NCBI GenBank assembly: GCA_012520695.1
Contig: JAAYNU010000140.1
Span: forward strand, 1 to 6,065
DNA from: Erysipelothrix sp.
GTDB lineage: Bacteria > Bacillota_I > Bacilli_A > Erysipelotrichales > Erysipelotrichaceae
Direction: 5' to 3'
Length of the DNA stretch: 6,065 nucleotides
Positions 1 to 5,550 of the stretch are shown piece by piece. Numbering within the stretch: the stretch's first letter is position 1; every line of letters begins with the position of its first letter. Below the pieces are notes generated by a model. That model was not told where the DNA came from. It did not search any database and saw nothing but the letters and a program-made list of their open reading frames with translations. A program made the translations under genes and the position numbers.

Positions 1-361
1 ATTGATCGGGTAATATACCCTTTTGAGTGGATATTACACCACCGAGTACGTGGTATAAGCCATTATACTGATTCATCTTCTCGATTGAGAAGACTTCCTT
101 AACATTTGATACGACACAGATAATGCTTTGATCTCTTTGTGGGTCCGTACAGATAGAGCATGTGTCAAAATCAGTAAGGTTATGGCATACAGGGCATTCT
201 TTAATGTTTTCTTTGGCTTGAGTTAATGCATTCGCAAATCCATCGACATGAATTTGATCTTGATCCAACATAACAAGTGCATAGCGTTCTGCAGTCTTCT
301 GTCCAACACCTGGAAGAAGTTTAAAGGCTTCAATTAGGTTAACTAATGTTTTAGGGTACAT
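1..361 (-). CDS. recR: Recombination mediator protein RecR (3' end outside window)
   Basis: RecR works with RecO (and RecF) to load RecA on gapped single-stranded DNA during recombinational repair. The 120 residues present start MYPKTLVNLIEAF. A helix-hairpin-helix with LLPGVGQKTAERYA lies at about 15-28. A four-cysteine zinc finger follows, CPVC at 56-59 and CSIC at 68-71. The Toprim domain begins near residue 80 (IICVV, then the acidic E94) and continues through YNGLYHVLGG at 99-108. The family is about 200 residues, so roughly 80 C-terminal residues fall outside the window. The start at 361 is chosen because a good AGGAG site lies 7 bases upstream and the first residues match the family start. 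The gene follows dnaX with a 10-base gap, so the two are almost certainly cotranscribed. Identification is by recognised motifs and is firm. Confidence 0.96.
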   Translation of the reverse strand, partial: MYPKTLVNLIEAFKLLPGVGQKTAERYALVMLDQDQIHVDGFANALTQAKENIKECPVCHNLTDFDTCSICTDPQRDQSIICVVSNVKEVFSIEKMNQYNGLYHVLGGVISTQKGILPDQ

Positions 362-364
362 ATT

Positions 365-374
365 ATCACTCCTA
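365..374 (-). promoter_or_regulatory. recR ribosome binding site overlapping the dnaX stop codon
   Basis: On the minus strand the TAG stop of dnaX (374-372) shares two bases with the AGGAG Shine-Dalgarno sequence (373-369), and the recR ATG follows at 361. A ribosome ending on dnaX therefore sits on the recR initiation site. This suggests translational coupling between the clamp-loader gene and recR, which is an inference from the spacing. Confidence 0.8.
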
Positions 375-2207
375 TACTATGGTGAGTGCTTCACCGAATA
401 AATCTTTTACTTTCTCAAGACTTTCGTCTTTCGCTTCTTTTTCGATTGCTTTAGCCTCTTCAATAAAGTCATTATCTGAATATGGCTCTGGAAGTGTTCC
501 ATTCTTTGAATCTTCTAGGAATTTTTCAACTGCTTGCTTGAAATCTTTATTTGTTGTCGCAAACACTTGTTTTCTTGAACCATATATTATGTCTGAGAAT
601 GAAATGATCTCGTCTTTATTTCTCGGTTCCATAAGTTCTCTTGATTCCATCTCTGATTTGAACGCAAGCACGATGAATCGATTCCCACTGAGTACGAGGC
701 TTGATCCATCCATTAATCTTGATGGACGCGCCCAATTGAGGTCAGTTCTATATTGTGAGACCTTTTCAAATGATTTGAGGTCAATTAGTCTTTGTTCCTT
801 GTCCGCACTTACCATGAAGCGTACAATTTCTTCTTGAGTAAGTGTTTCTGTGATTGTTTCACGTGGAACATTGTTTGTAGGCTCAATATTTGCCTCAGCG
901 ATAGGTTCTCGTTCCTCAACGACATCAAAGTCTATATTTGCTTGTTCTTTGATATCAGGTACTTCAGTAACTACTTCTTTTTGTACAATTGGCTCTTCCT
1001 TTTGAACAACTGGTTCAACCTTCTCCACAACTGGTTTATCAACTACTTGAGGTTTAGGTGTATCAAACGTTTCTAAAACAAAATCCGCAATAGACTGTGG
1101 CTTTTGATCAGCAGTTGTTTCACGTGGAACATTGTTTCTGTTGAATATCGCTAGCAGCGATAGTTCCATATACGTTTCTTGATTCTGAGAGAACTTCATC
1201 TTGTCGACATACTCAAGGAGTATATCGATGATTTGTAGTCTTTCTTCAGTATTCATGCTTGTATCGAGGTATTTTATGAAGTCGATATCGAAATAAGGGA
1301 TCAACTCCTCATTCTTTGTGTATGAGTATATGACACTATCTTTCAATCCACGAACTAATTCCATCATCAAGCGTTCTACGTTAATTACATTCTCACTTAA
1401 CTTCTCAATGTTTGTATTGAGGTCATTCATACTTTCGTTATTGAAGCTCTCAAACAGTTCTATTTTCTGTTGTGAGGTCACAACACCATTCGTATCGTAT
1501 ATTTCTTGGAGTTTAATCTCTTCATCAGCAATAATCACTGCTTGTTCTAATATAGTAAGGGCATTACGTAATGCACCTGATGATAATGAAGCAATCAGAT
1601 GCGTAACGCCTGCTTCGGCCTTAACTCCTTCTTCTTCAAGGATATAATCTAATCTCTTTGCGATCGCGTCTTCTTTAATGTTTGTGAAGTCGAAGCGTTG
1701 GCATCGAGATATTATTGTAGGTAGTACTTTATGAATCTCTGTAGTAGCAAGAATAAATACTGCGTGCTCTGGTGGTTCCTCTAATGTTTTAAGGAATGCA
1801 TTAAATGCTCCTTGTGACAACATATGAACCTCATCAATGATATAAACCTTATACTTCCCTAGAATTGGAGTATACTTCACTTTATCAATGAGTGATCTGA
1901 TTTCTTCAACACCATTATTACTTGCGGCATCGATTTCAACGATATCAGGATGTGTTCCATTCATGCCTTCAATGCAATTATCGCATTGTTTGCAGGCTAT
2001 TTCGCCTTGTTTATCACAATTAATGGATTGCGCGAGTAGTTTCGCAATAGATGTCTTCCCGGTACCTCTTGGTCCACAAAAAAGATAGGCATGAGAAATC
2101 ATGTCCTTTTTTAGTGAATTATTGAGTACATTTAATATATGTTCTTGACCTACTACTTCATCGAGATGTTTCGGTCTGTATTTTCTGTATAACGATTGAT
2201 ATGTCAT
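372..2207 (-). CDS. dnaX: DNA polymerase III subunit gamma/tau
   Basis: DnaX is the ATPase motor of the clamp loader and tethers replicative polymerase to the replisome. The 611-residue product opens with MTYQSLYRKYRP, the family hallmark. It carries Walker A GPRGTGKT (45-52), zinc-binding cysteines C64, C72, C75 and C78, Walker B with DEVH (125-128), sensor 1 ATT (154-156), the SRC arginine-finger motif (167-169) and sensor 2 GALRNAL (211-217). Residues about 225-355 fit the collar domain. A charged, low-complexity linker rich in P, V, E and K spans about 360-455. A C-terminal tau-like domain follows, including a FMVSADKEQR stretch. The start is supported by the family N-terminus and an AGGGTGA site just upstream. 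The linker holds a duplicated NNVPRET peptide (358-364 and 445-451), whose codons form two parS sites. It is the first gene of a dnaX-recR unit; the ybaB/ebfC gene usually found between the two is absent. Confidence 0.97.
   Translation of the reverse strand: MTYQSLYRKYRPKHLDEVVGQEHILNVLNNSLKKDMISHAYLFCGPRGTGKTSIAKLLAQSINCDKQGEIACKQCDNCIEGMNGTHPDIVEIDAASNNGVEEIRSLIDKVKYTPILGKYKVYIIDEVHMLSQGAFNAFLKTLEEPPEHAVFILATTEIHKVLPTIISRCQRFDFTNIKEDAIAKRLDYILEEEGVKAEAGVTHLIASLSSGALRNALTILEQAVIIADEEIKLQEIYDTNGVVTSQQKIELFESFNNESMNDLNTNIEKLSENVINVERLMMELVRGLKDSVIYSYTKNEELIPYFDIDFIKYLDTSMNTEERLQIIDILLEYVDKMKFSQNQETYMELSLLAIFNRNNVPRETTADQKPQSIADFVLETFDTPKPQVVDKPVVEKVEPVVQKEEPIVQKEVVTEVPDIKEQANIDFDVVEEREPIAEANIEPTNNVPRETITETLTQEEIVRFMVSADKEQRLIDLKSFEKVSQYRTDLNWARPSRLMDGSSLVLSGNRFIVLAFKSEMESRELMEPRNKDEIISFSDIIYGSRKQVFATTNKDFKQAVEKFLEDSKNGTLPEPYSDNDFIEEAKAIEKEAKDESLEKVKDLFGEALTIV
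855..870 (-). other. parS site in dnaX (copy 1), ParB/Spo0J loading site
   Basis: The minus strand reads TGTTCCACGTGAAACA, which fits the Bacillus subtilis parS consensus TGTTNCACGTGAAACA at every defined position. In the dnaX frame it supplies part of the codons for N V P R E T. It lies within a 23-bp segment (854-876) that is repeated identically at 1115-1137. ParB clamps would load here and spread to organise and segregate the origin region. Site identity comes from the consensus match; binding is inferred. Confidence 0.88.
1116..1131 (-). other. parS site in dnaX (copy 2), ParB/Spo0J loading site
   Basis: This is the same minus-strand 16-mer as at 855-870, TGTTCCACGTGAAACA, in the same orientation and 261 bp (87 codons) away, so both copies sit in the same codon phase. 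It encodes the first NNVPRET peptide, at residues 358-364, at the edge of the DnaX linker. The flanks beyond 1115-1137 do not match those of copy 1, so the shared part is essentially the site plus a few bases. Confidence 0.88.
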
Positions 2208-2225
2208 GTGATCACCCTTTTACAT

Positions 2226-2234
2226 ATTATACCA
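2226..2234 (-). promoter_or_regulatory. Extended -10 promoter of dnaX-recR
   Basis: The minus strand reads TGGTATAAT, a perfect -10 hexamer (2226-2231) with the TGn extension. No good -35 is seen at the normal distance. Transcription would start near 2219, giving a very short leader that is mostly the AGGGTGA ribosome binding site before the ATG at 2207. Read by eye. Confidence 0.7.
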
Positions 2235-2266
2235 TGGCAAAGCCTTGTTTTGAGGATAAATGCAGA

Positions 2267-2295
2267 AAGCGATGAGCTCTTTTGGCTCATCGCTT
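2267..2295 (-). terminator. Hairpin at the end of the tadA-GNAT transcript
   Basis: AAGCGATGAGC (2267-2277) and GCTCATCGCTT (2285-2295) are exact 11-bp inverted arms around a 7-base loop. One arm contains the last codons and TGA stop of the GNAT gene. On the minus strand the hairpin is followed by TTTCTGCATTT, an imperfect U-tract. It is therefore a plausible but not ideal intrinsic terminator that insulates the dnaX promoter just downstream. Confidence 0.68.
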
Positions 2296-2730
2296 GTTAA
2301 CTATTTTATTCATCATTTTATGCTCGATATTCGCATCCATAAATACTTCGCCGTATTCTTGATATCCTGATTTTACATAGAAAGGAATGGCTGTGAGCTG
2401 TGCTCCAAGTTCCATTACCTCAAAGCCATTGTTCTCAGCTTGTGTTTGTGCATATTTTAGAAGGGCGTTTCCAACACCATCTTTTCGATGCTCTTTAAGG
2501 ACTGCAAGTCTTCCAACGACCAAGGTCTTCCCTTTTGAGATCAATCTCATAGTTCCAACCATCTTTGAGTCTATAAATGCACCTACATGCGTTACATCCC
2601 TACGGTCTTGTTCATCATAATCATCGTATTCTAAATCAATGGATACGTTTTGTTCGATTACGAAGACTGCCTCTCTGATTAAATGGTAGTCTTTTAAGTC
2701 AGTTTGATCCAGTTTTTTTACTTTAACCAT
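2287..2730 (-). CDS. GNAT family N-acetyltransferase, ElaA/YjcF-like
   Basis: This is predicted to transfer an acetyl group from acetyl-CoA to an unidentified amine; the substrate cannot be told from sequence. From the chosen start MVKVKKLDQTD the protein has 147 residues, close to YjcF-type proteins. The family pattern is visible: REAVFVIEQ near 19-27, an acidic LEYDDYDEQD stretch (33-42), VGTMRLI, the core strand VVGRLAVL (71-78), the acetyl-CoA pyrophosphate loop RKDGVG (82-87), then AQLTAIPFYVKSGY and GEVFMDANIEH near the end. The start at 2730 has an AGAGG site 6 bases upstream. A longer start at 2763 would add MQDFFKEKRKS, but those residues look like the lost C-terminal tail of TadA, so I reject it as the GNAT start. 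There is no stop between the TadA tail and this gene in the shared frame, so it may originally be the second half of a TadA-GNAT fusion. Confidence 0.85.
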   Translation of the reverse strand: MVKVKKLDQTDLKDYHLIREAVFVIEQNVSIDLEYDDYDEQDRRDVTHVGAFIDSKMVGTMRLISKGKTLVVGRLAVLKEHRKDGVGNALLKYAQTQAENNGFEVMELGAQLTAIPFYVKSGYQEYGEVFMDANIEHKMMNKIVNKR

Positions 2731-2826
2731 GCTTTTCCTCTTTTCTTTAAAGAAATCTTGCATTAATCTCTTACACTCTTCTTCTAATATACCTTTAATG
2801 ATTTTTGGCTTGTGATTGAGGCTTCT
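2731..2826 (-). other. Out-of-frame C-terminal tail of TadA, continuous with the GNAT frame
   Basis: In the -1 frame relative to tadA, this stretch reads SLNHKPKIIKGILEEEC and then KRLMQDFFKEKRKS. It corresponds to the normal TadA C-terminus, which in family members runs like FNHxxxVxxGVLEEEC followed by a FFRxLRxKK helix. The open frame begins after a TAA at 2827-2829 and runs into the GNAT gene without a stop. The frame change must occur between 2826 and the tadA stop at 2784. Matching residues first appear at LNH, pointing to an indel near the CC at 2820-2821. An A5 run (minus strand, 2802-2806) inside the overlap could also permit a -1 slip. Confidence 0.8.
2737..2741 (-). promoter_or_regulatory. 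Possible ribosome binding site for the GNAT gene
   Basis: AGAGG on the minus strand lies 6 bases before the ATG at 2730. It supports separate translation of the acetyltransferase even though the upstream frame is open. It is weaker than the AGGAGG-type sites of serS and the HAD gene, and could be a chance product of lysine- and arginine-rich codons. Confidence 0.5.
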
Positions 2827-3176
2827 TTAGATAAATCAATCACACTACCGAAACTTCCACTGTTTGGTTCACTACAACCGTAGACTACAGTGCTCATTTG
2901 GGTTTGTAGGATTGTTCCTGCACACATTGGACACGGTTCTACTGTTACGTATAACGTACACTCTGATAGATTCCATGTGCCTAAAGCCTCTGCCGCAATT
3001 TGCATTGCCTCTACTTCAGCATGGGCTATTGGATTGTTATCTACTTCTCTTTTGTTGTGTGCTCTCGCAATAATAATGCCTTTATGGGTTATAACGGCTC
3101 CAATGGGTACTTCATTCATTTCGTATGCTTTAGCCGCTTCTTCAAGTGCTTCATACATAAAATTTGTATATTCCAT
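2784..3176 (-). CDS. tadA: tRNA adenosine(34) deaminase, frameshifted near the C-terminus
   Basis: TadA converts adenosine to inosine at wobble position 34 of tRNA-Arg(ACG), so that one tRNA can read CGU, CGC and CGA; it is essential in most bacteria. The frame as it stands encodes 130 residues starting MEYTNFMYEALEEA. The catalytic set is complete: VPIGAV (23-28), AHAE with zinc ligand H52 and proton-shuttling E54, and PCPMC with zinc ligands C82 and C85. The family usually has 150-165 residues. Here the sequence loses the family pattern after about residue 120 and ends ITSQKSLKVY, while the expected tail continues in the -1 frame. That missing helix contributes to tRNA binding in characterised TadA proteins. 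The start is set by GGGAGG at 3182-3187; an earlier in-frame ATG at 3218 would lie inside the SRP RNA gene. It is probably expressed by read-through from ffs. The break may be a mutation, a sequence error or programmed frameshifting. Confidence 0.93.
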   Translation of the reverse strand: MEYTNFMYEALEEAAKAYEMNEVPIGAVITHKGIIIARAHNKREVDNNPIAHAEVEAMQIAAEALGTWNLSECTLYVTVEPCPMCAGTILQTQMSTVVYGCSEPNSGSFGSVIDLSKEASITSQKSLKVY

Positions 3177-3198
3177 TAGAACCTCCCTTTTAAGTACA

Positions 3199-3285
3199 AA
3201 AAAAGCCACTACACACATAAGAGCTAAATTAAGGCTGCTGTGTTCCCACCCTGACCTGGTTCATTAGATTATGTTGTAGTAGCTT
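3199..3285 (-). ncRNA. ffs: Signal recognition particle RNA, short 4.5S-like type
   Basis: This RNA binds the Ffh GTPase to form the particle that targets nascent membrane proteins. On the minus strand the conserved core reads CCAGGTCAGG, then GTG-GGAA-CAC (GGAA tetraloop at 3243-3246), then AGCAGCC, the classic Ffh-binding helix 8 with its symmetric and asymmetric loops. The ends pair over at least 10 bp: AAGCTACTAC at the 5' end with GTAGTGGCTT at the 3' end, including one G-U pair. A run of seven Ts (3204-3198) follows the stem directly, so the molecule probably serves as its own terminator. At about 87 nt it lacks the Alu domain of the long B. subtilis scr RNA. Its position just upstream of tadA mirrors the Bacillus neighbourhood. 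Exact ends are estimates. Confidence 0.94.
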
Positions 3286-3289
3286 ATAT

Positions 3290-3317
3290 ATTATAACATC
3301 ATTCCCCGTTTTTGCAA
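3290..3317 (-). promoter_or_regulatory. Promoter of ffs (SRP RNA)
   Basis: The minus strand has a -35 of TTGCAA (3312-3317), a 16-bp spacer and a consensus -10 TATAAT (3290-3295). The predicted start, near 3284, coincides with the 5' end of the folded SRP RNA, which supports both calls. This promoter probably also supplies tadA and the GNAT gene by read-through. Confidence 0.75.
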
Positions 3318-3325
3318 TGAATCTA

Positions 3326-3334
3326 TGCTATAAT
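3326..3334 (+). promoter_or_regulatory. Extended -10 promoter of the HAD hydrolase gene
   Basis: TGCTATAAT is a perfect -10 with the TGn extension and no clear -35. The start would be near 3341, directly ahead of the GGAGG site (3342-3346), leaving a leader of only about 14 bases. It lies back to back with the ffs promoter; the two -10 elements are about 33 bp apart. Confidence 0.7.
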
Positions 3335-3354
3335 TTCGATTGGAGGATTGAATA

Positions 3355-4146
3355 ATGATAAAAATAATCGCAACAGATATGGACCATACTTTATTGAATG
3401 ATCACTCTGTTCTACCGAAAGAATTTAGTGATACATTAGATGCTTTAATTGATAATAATATTGAATTTGTTTGTGCAAGTGGGCGCTCACTTGTAAGTCT
3501 TCATAACAAAGTTCATGCTGATAAGAACCGTGTTTCATTTGTATCCGATAATGGATCAATCGTAGAATATCACGGAGAAATCATCTTTAAAAGTGTTTTA
3601 GAGACTAAAGAGTGGCATAAAATGGTGCTTGCAGCACGTAAAACAGATAAAACAACGATCATCCTTACTACGATCGATGGTGCATTAGTTGAACTACACG
3701 ATGAAGAACATAGAGAATTGCTCAGTGAATACTATCCAGTTCATACAATCGTTAATGACGTTCTTGATCAAAAGCTAGAAGTTATTAAAGTAACGTTCCT
3801 AAACCTACATACAACAGAAGTAAACTTCGATACTGTTATCAGCCCTCAATTCAGCAAAGACTTTAATGCTGTAAGAGCGGGTCATATGTGGATTGATATT
3901 ATGAACAAAGGCGTCAACAAAGGAAATGGTCTTAAGATCCTATTAGATCGCTTCGACCTTCACTCTGATAACCTCATGAGTTTCGGTGATTACCATAATG
4001 ATATCGAGATGTTACAGCTAGCGGCTCATTCATTTGCAGTATCAAATGCTCATGATGATGTTAAAGCAGTAGCAAAGGAAGTAATTCAATCAAATAATGA
4101 CAACGCAGTTATAAAAACGATTCATGCTCGAGTATTAAACAAGTAA
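3355..4146 (+). CDS. Cof-type HAD-superfamily phosphatase (class IIB)
   Basis: This is predicted to be a cytoplasmic Mg-dependent phosphohydrolase of the Cof/YidA group, which act on sugar phosphates and other small phosphorylated metabolites; the exact substrate is unknown. The product has 263 residues, typical of the group. Motif I is DMDHTLL, with nucleophile D8 and acid/base D10; the usual glycine after the second Asp is histidine here. Motif II is ASGR (S42), followed by SDNGSIV (64-70), common in Cof proteins. A cap domain covers about 80-180. Motif III is K189 in KGVNKGNGL, and motif IV is GDYHNDIEML (211-220), with D212 and D216 as metal ligands. The start has GGAGG 8 bases upstream and its own promoter. 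The gene stands alone, divergent from ffs and convergent with serS, so context says little about its job. Confidence 0.92.
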   Translation: MIKIIATDMDHTLLNDHSVLPKEFSDTLDALIDNNIEFVCASGRSLVSLHNKVHADKNRVSFVSDNGSIVEYHGEIIFKSVLETKEWHKMVLAARKTDKTTIILTTIDGALVELHDEEHRELLSEYYPVHTIVNDVLDQKLEVIKVTFLNLHTTEVNFDTVISPQFSKDFNAVRAGHMWIDIMNKGVNKGNGLKILLDRFDLHSDNLMSFGDYHNDIEMLQLAAHSFAVSNAHDDVKAVAKEVIQSNNDNAVIKTIHARVLNK

Positions 4147-4165
4147 AAAAGGGGTTTCCCCCTTT
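4145..4165 (-). terminator. serS: Intrinsic terminator of serS
   Basis: AAAGGGG (4148-4154) and CCCCTTT (4159-4165) form a 7-bp stem with a 4-base loop. Read on the minus strand, six U residues follow (complement of 4150-4145), giving a good terminator about 25 bases after the serS stop. It partly overlaps the end of the convergent HAD gene. Confidence 0.85.
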
Positions 4166-4168
4166 CCT

Positions 4169-4191
4169 AGATAGCTAAATGCTATCTTTTT
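4169..4191 (+). terminator. Intrinsic terminator of the HAD gene
   Basis: AGATAGC (4169-4175) and GCTATCT (4181-4187) form a 7-bp stem with loop TAAAT, followed by a T run to 4191. It lies after the HAD stop, and its U-tract overlaps the serS stop codon (4190-4192). The two convergent genes thus have separate, adjacent, oppositely oriented terminators. Confidence 0.8.
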
Positions 4192-5479
4192 ATTTGCTTA
4201 CGCGTTCCATTGTTTTCTTGAATCCCATATATGGTTGTAAAGCTTCAGGAATTAAAATGCTTCCATCTTCTTGTAGATTATTCTCTAAGAACGAAATTAG
4301 CATTCTAGGAGGCGCTACAACTGTATTATTGAGTGTATGTGCATAGACTCTGCCTTCTGGTGTATCGACTCTAATCATTAATCTACGTGCTTGCGCATCC
4401 GTTAGATTAGAGCAGCTTCCTACTTCAAAGTATTTCTGTTGGCGTGGGCTCCATGCCTCTACGTCGACTGATTTTGTCTTAAGGTCTGCTAAGTCTCCTG
4501 AACAGCACTCTAAAACACGTACTGGTATATCAAGTGTTCTGAAGAAGTCGACTGATGTCTTATAAAGTTCTTCAAAGTACATTGCACTGTCTTCTGGTCG
4601 ACATACGATGACCATTTCTTGCTTTTCAAATTGGTGAACTCTGAATACGCCGCGTTCTTCAATCCCGTGTGCTCCCACTTCTCTTCGGAAACAAGGTGAA
4701 GAAGATGTCAGTTTATGTGGTAGTTGAGCTGAATCAGTGATTGTATCAATGTATTTACCGATCATTGAGTGTTCTGATGTACCGATGAGATATAAATCTT
4801 CTCCCTCAATCTTATACATCATATTTTCCATTTCTTCAAAGCTCATAACACCGCTTACCACGGATCCTTTAATCATATATGGTGGAATGACATAGTCATA
4901 TCCGCGATCAATCATAAAGTCTCGTGCATATGTTGTTACTGCAGAGTGTAGTCTTGCTACGTCCTTTTGTAGGTAGTAGAATCCTGCTCCACTCACTTTA
5001 CGAGCTGAGTCGAGGTCTAGTCCACCCAATGATTCCATAATGTCGACGTGATAAGGTATTTCAAATCCTTTTGGATCTGTAGGTCCTACTCGGTAGAGTT
5101 CAACATTCTCACTGTCGTCTTTACCAATTGGTACATCATCAGCAATAATATTTGGAATTTGAAGTTGTAGTTCCTTAATCTTGTTTAAGAGTGGCTCTTC
5201 TTTCTCTTCAATCTCATTTAATTCACTTGCGTAGTCTTGAACCTTTAACTTAGCTTCTTCGGCTTCATCAAATTTCTTTTGACCCATCAGTTGTCCGATT
5301 GTTTTGGACAGGCTGTTGCGCTGTGCTCTCAAATCATCTGCACGGCCTTTGATTGTTCTATATTCTGCATCGAGTTCAATGATCTCGTCAACCATTGAGT
5401 TTTTGTGTTCCTGAAACTTCTTCTTAAGATTTTCTTTAATCAGCTCAGGATTAGTTCTAAATAAATTGATATCTAACAT
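4190..5479 (-). CDS. serS: Serine--tRNA ligase
   Basis: SerRS charges tRNA-Ser with serine, and also tRNA-Sec where present. The 429-residue product starts MLDINLFRTNPELIKENLKK. The N-terminal part up to about 110 is a charged helical hairpin, the coiled-coil arm that grips the long variable arm of tRNA-Ser. The class II core follows: the motif 1 region around HSAVTTYARDF (178-188), the serine-sensing TSEH loop (234-237), motif 2 FRRE (264-267) with RGVFRVHQFEKQEM, ECCSGDLADL (324-333), FEVGSCSNLTDAQARR (351-366) and motif 3 PRMLISFLEN (391-400). Before motif 3 it reads LNNTVVAP rather than the common LNGSGLAV, and the VEAWSPRQQKYFEVGSCSN stretch also differs from B. subtilis-type enzymes. 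The start is fixed by AGGAGG at 5487-5492; the upstream ATG at 5509 lies in the terminator stem of the leader. Regulated by a T-box. Confidence 0.97.
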   Translation of the reverse strand: MLDINLFRTNPELIKENLKKKFQEHKNSMVDEIIELDAEYRTIKGRADDLRAQRNSLSKTIGQLMGQKKFDEAEEAKLKVQDYASELNEIEEKEEPLLNKIKELQLQIPNIIADDVPIGKDDSENVELYRVGPTDPKGFEIPYHVDIMESLGGLDLDSARKVSGAGFYYLQKDVARLHSAVTTYARDFMIDRGYDYVIPPYMIKGSVVSGVMSFEEMENMMYKIEGEDLYLIGTSEHSMIGKYIDTITDSAQLPHKLTSSSPCFRREVGAHGIEERGVFRVHQFEKQEMVIVCRPEDSAMYFEELYKTSVDFFRTLDIPVRVLECCSGDLADLKTKSVDVEAWSPRQQKYFEVGSCSNLTDAQARRLMIRVDTPEGRVYAHTLNNTVVAPPRMLISFLENNLQEDGSILIPEALQPYMGFKKTMERVSK

Positions 5480-5499
5480 GGTTTTTCCTCCTAGAAAAT

Positions 5500-5523
5500 A
5501 AAAAAACACCCATTTAAGGGACG
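5500..5523 (-). terminator. Regulated terminator of the serS T-box
   Basis: CGTCCC and GGGTG can pair around TTAAAT with one bulged U, followed by U7 at 5506-5500. The stem is short, so termination may be weak unless the fold extends further. Its 5' arm includes the CCC that the antiterminator uses, as expected for mutually exclusive T-box structures. Confidence 0.65.
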
Positions 5524-5550
5524 AATCAATCGTGGTGCCACCCTTTTTCT

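Noticed and set aside
960..1020. Programmed frameshift in dnaX producing a short gamma form, as in E. coli
   Set aside because: The linker has A-rich VQKE codons but no A AAA AAG heptamer; the longest A run here is five. No downstream early stop and stem-loop combination was evident.
854..1137. Duplicated 23-bp segments as a mobile element or recent tandem duplication
   Set aside because: Homology stops right outside the parS core and there are no target-site duplications or transposase, so independent selection for parS fits better.
379..1647. Open plus-strand frames opposite dnaX
   Set aside because: They are antisense to a clearly conserved dnaX, lack recognisable domains and good ribosome binding sites, and arise from its codon bias.
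3177..3218. Longer N-terminus of TadA starting at 3218
   Set aside because: It would begin inside the SRP RNA gene and add residues absent from the family, while the ATG at 3176 has a strong GGGAGG site.
2864..3267. Open plus-strand frames opposite tadA and the SRP RNA gene
   Set aside because: They run across two well-identified minus-strand features, and their translations resemble no family I recognise.
5480..5509. Longer N-terminus of SerRS starting at 5509
   Set aside because: It lies in the terminator stem and U-tract of the T-box, and MLDINLFR from 5479 is the normal family start with AGGAGG ahead of it.
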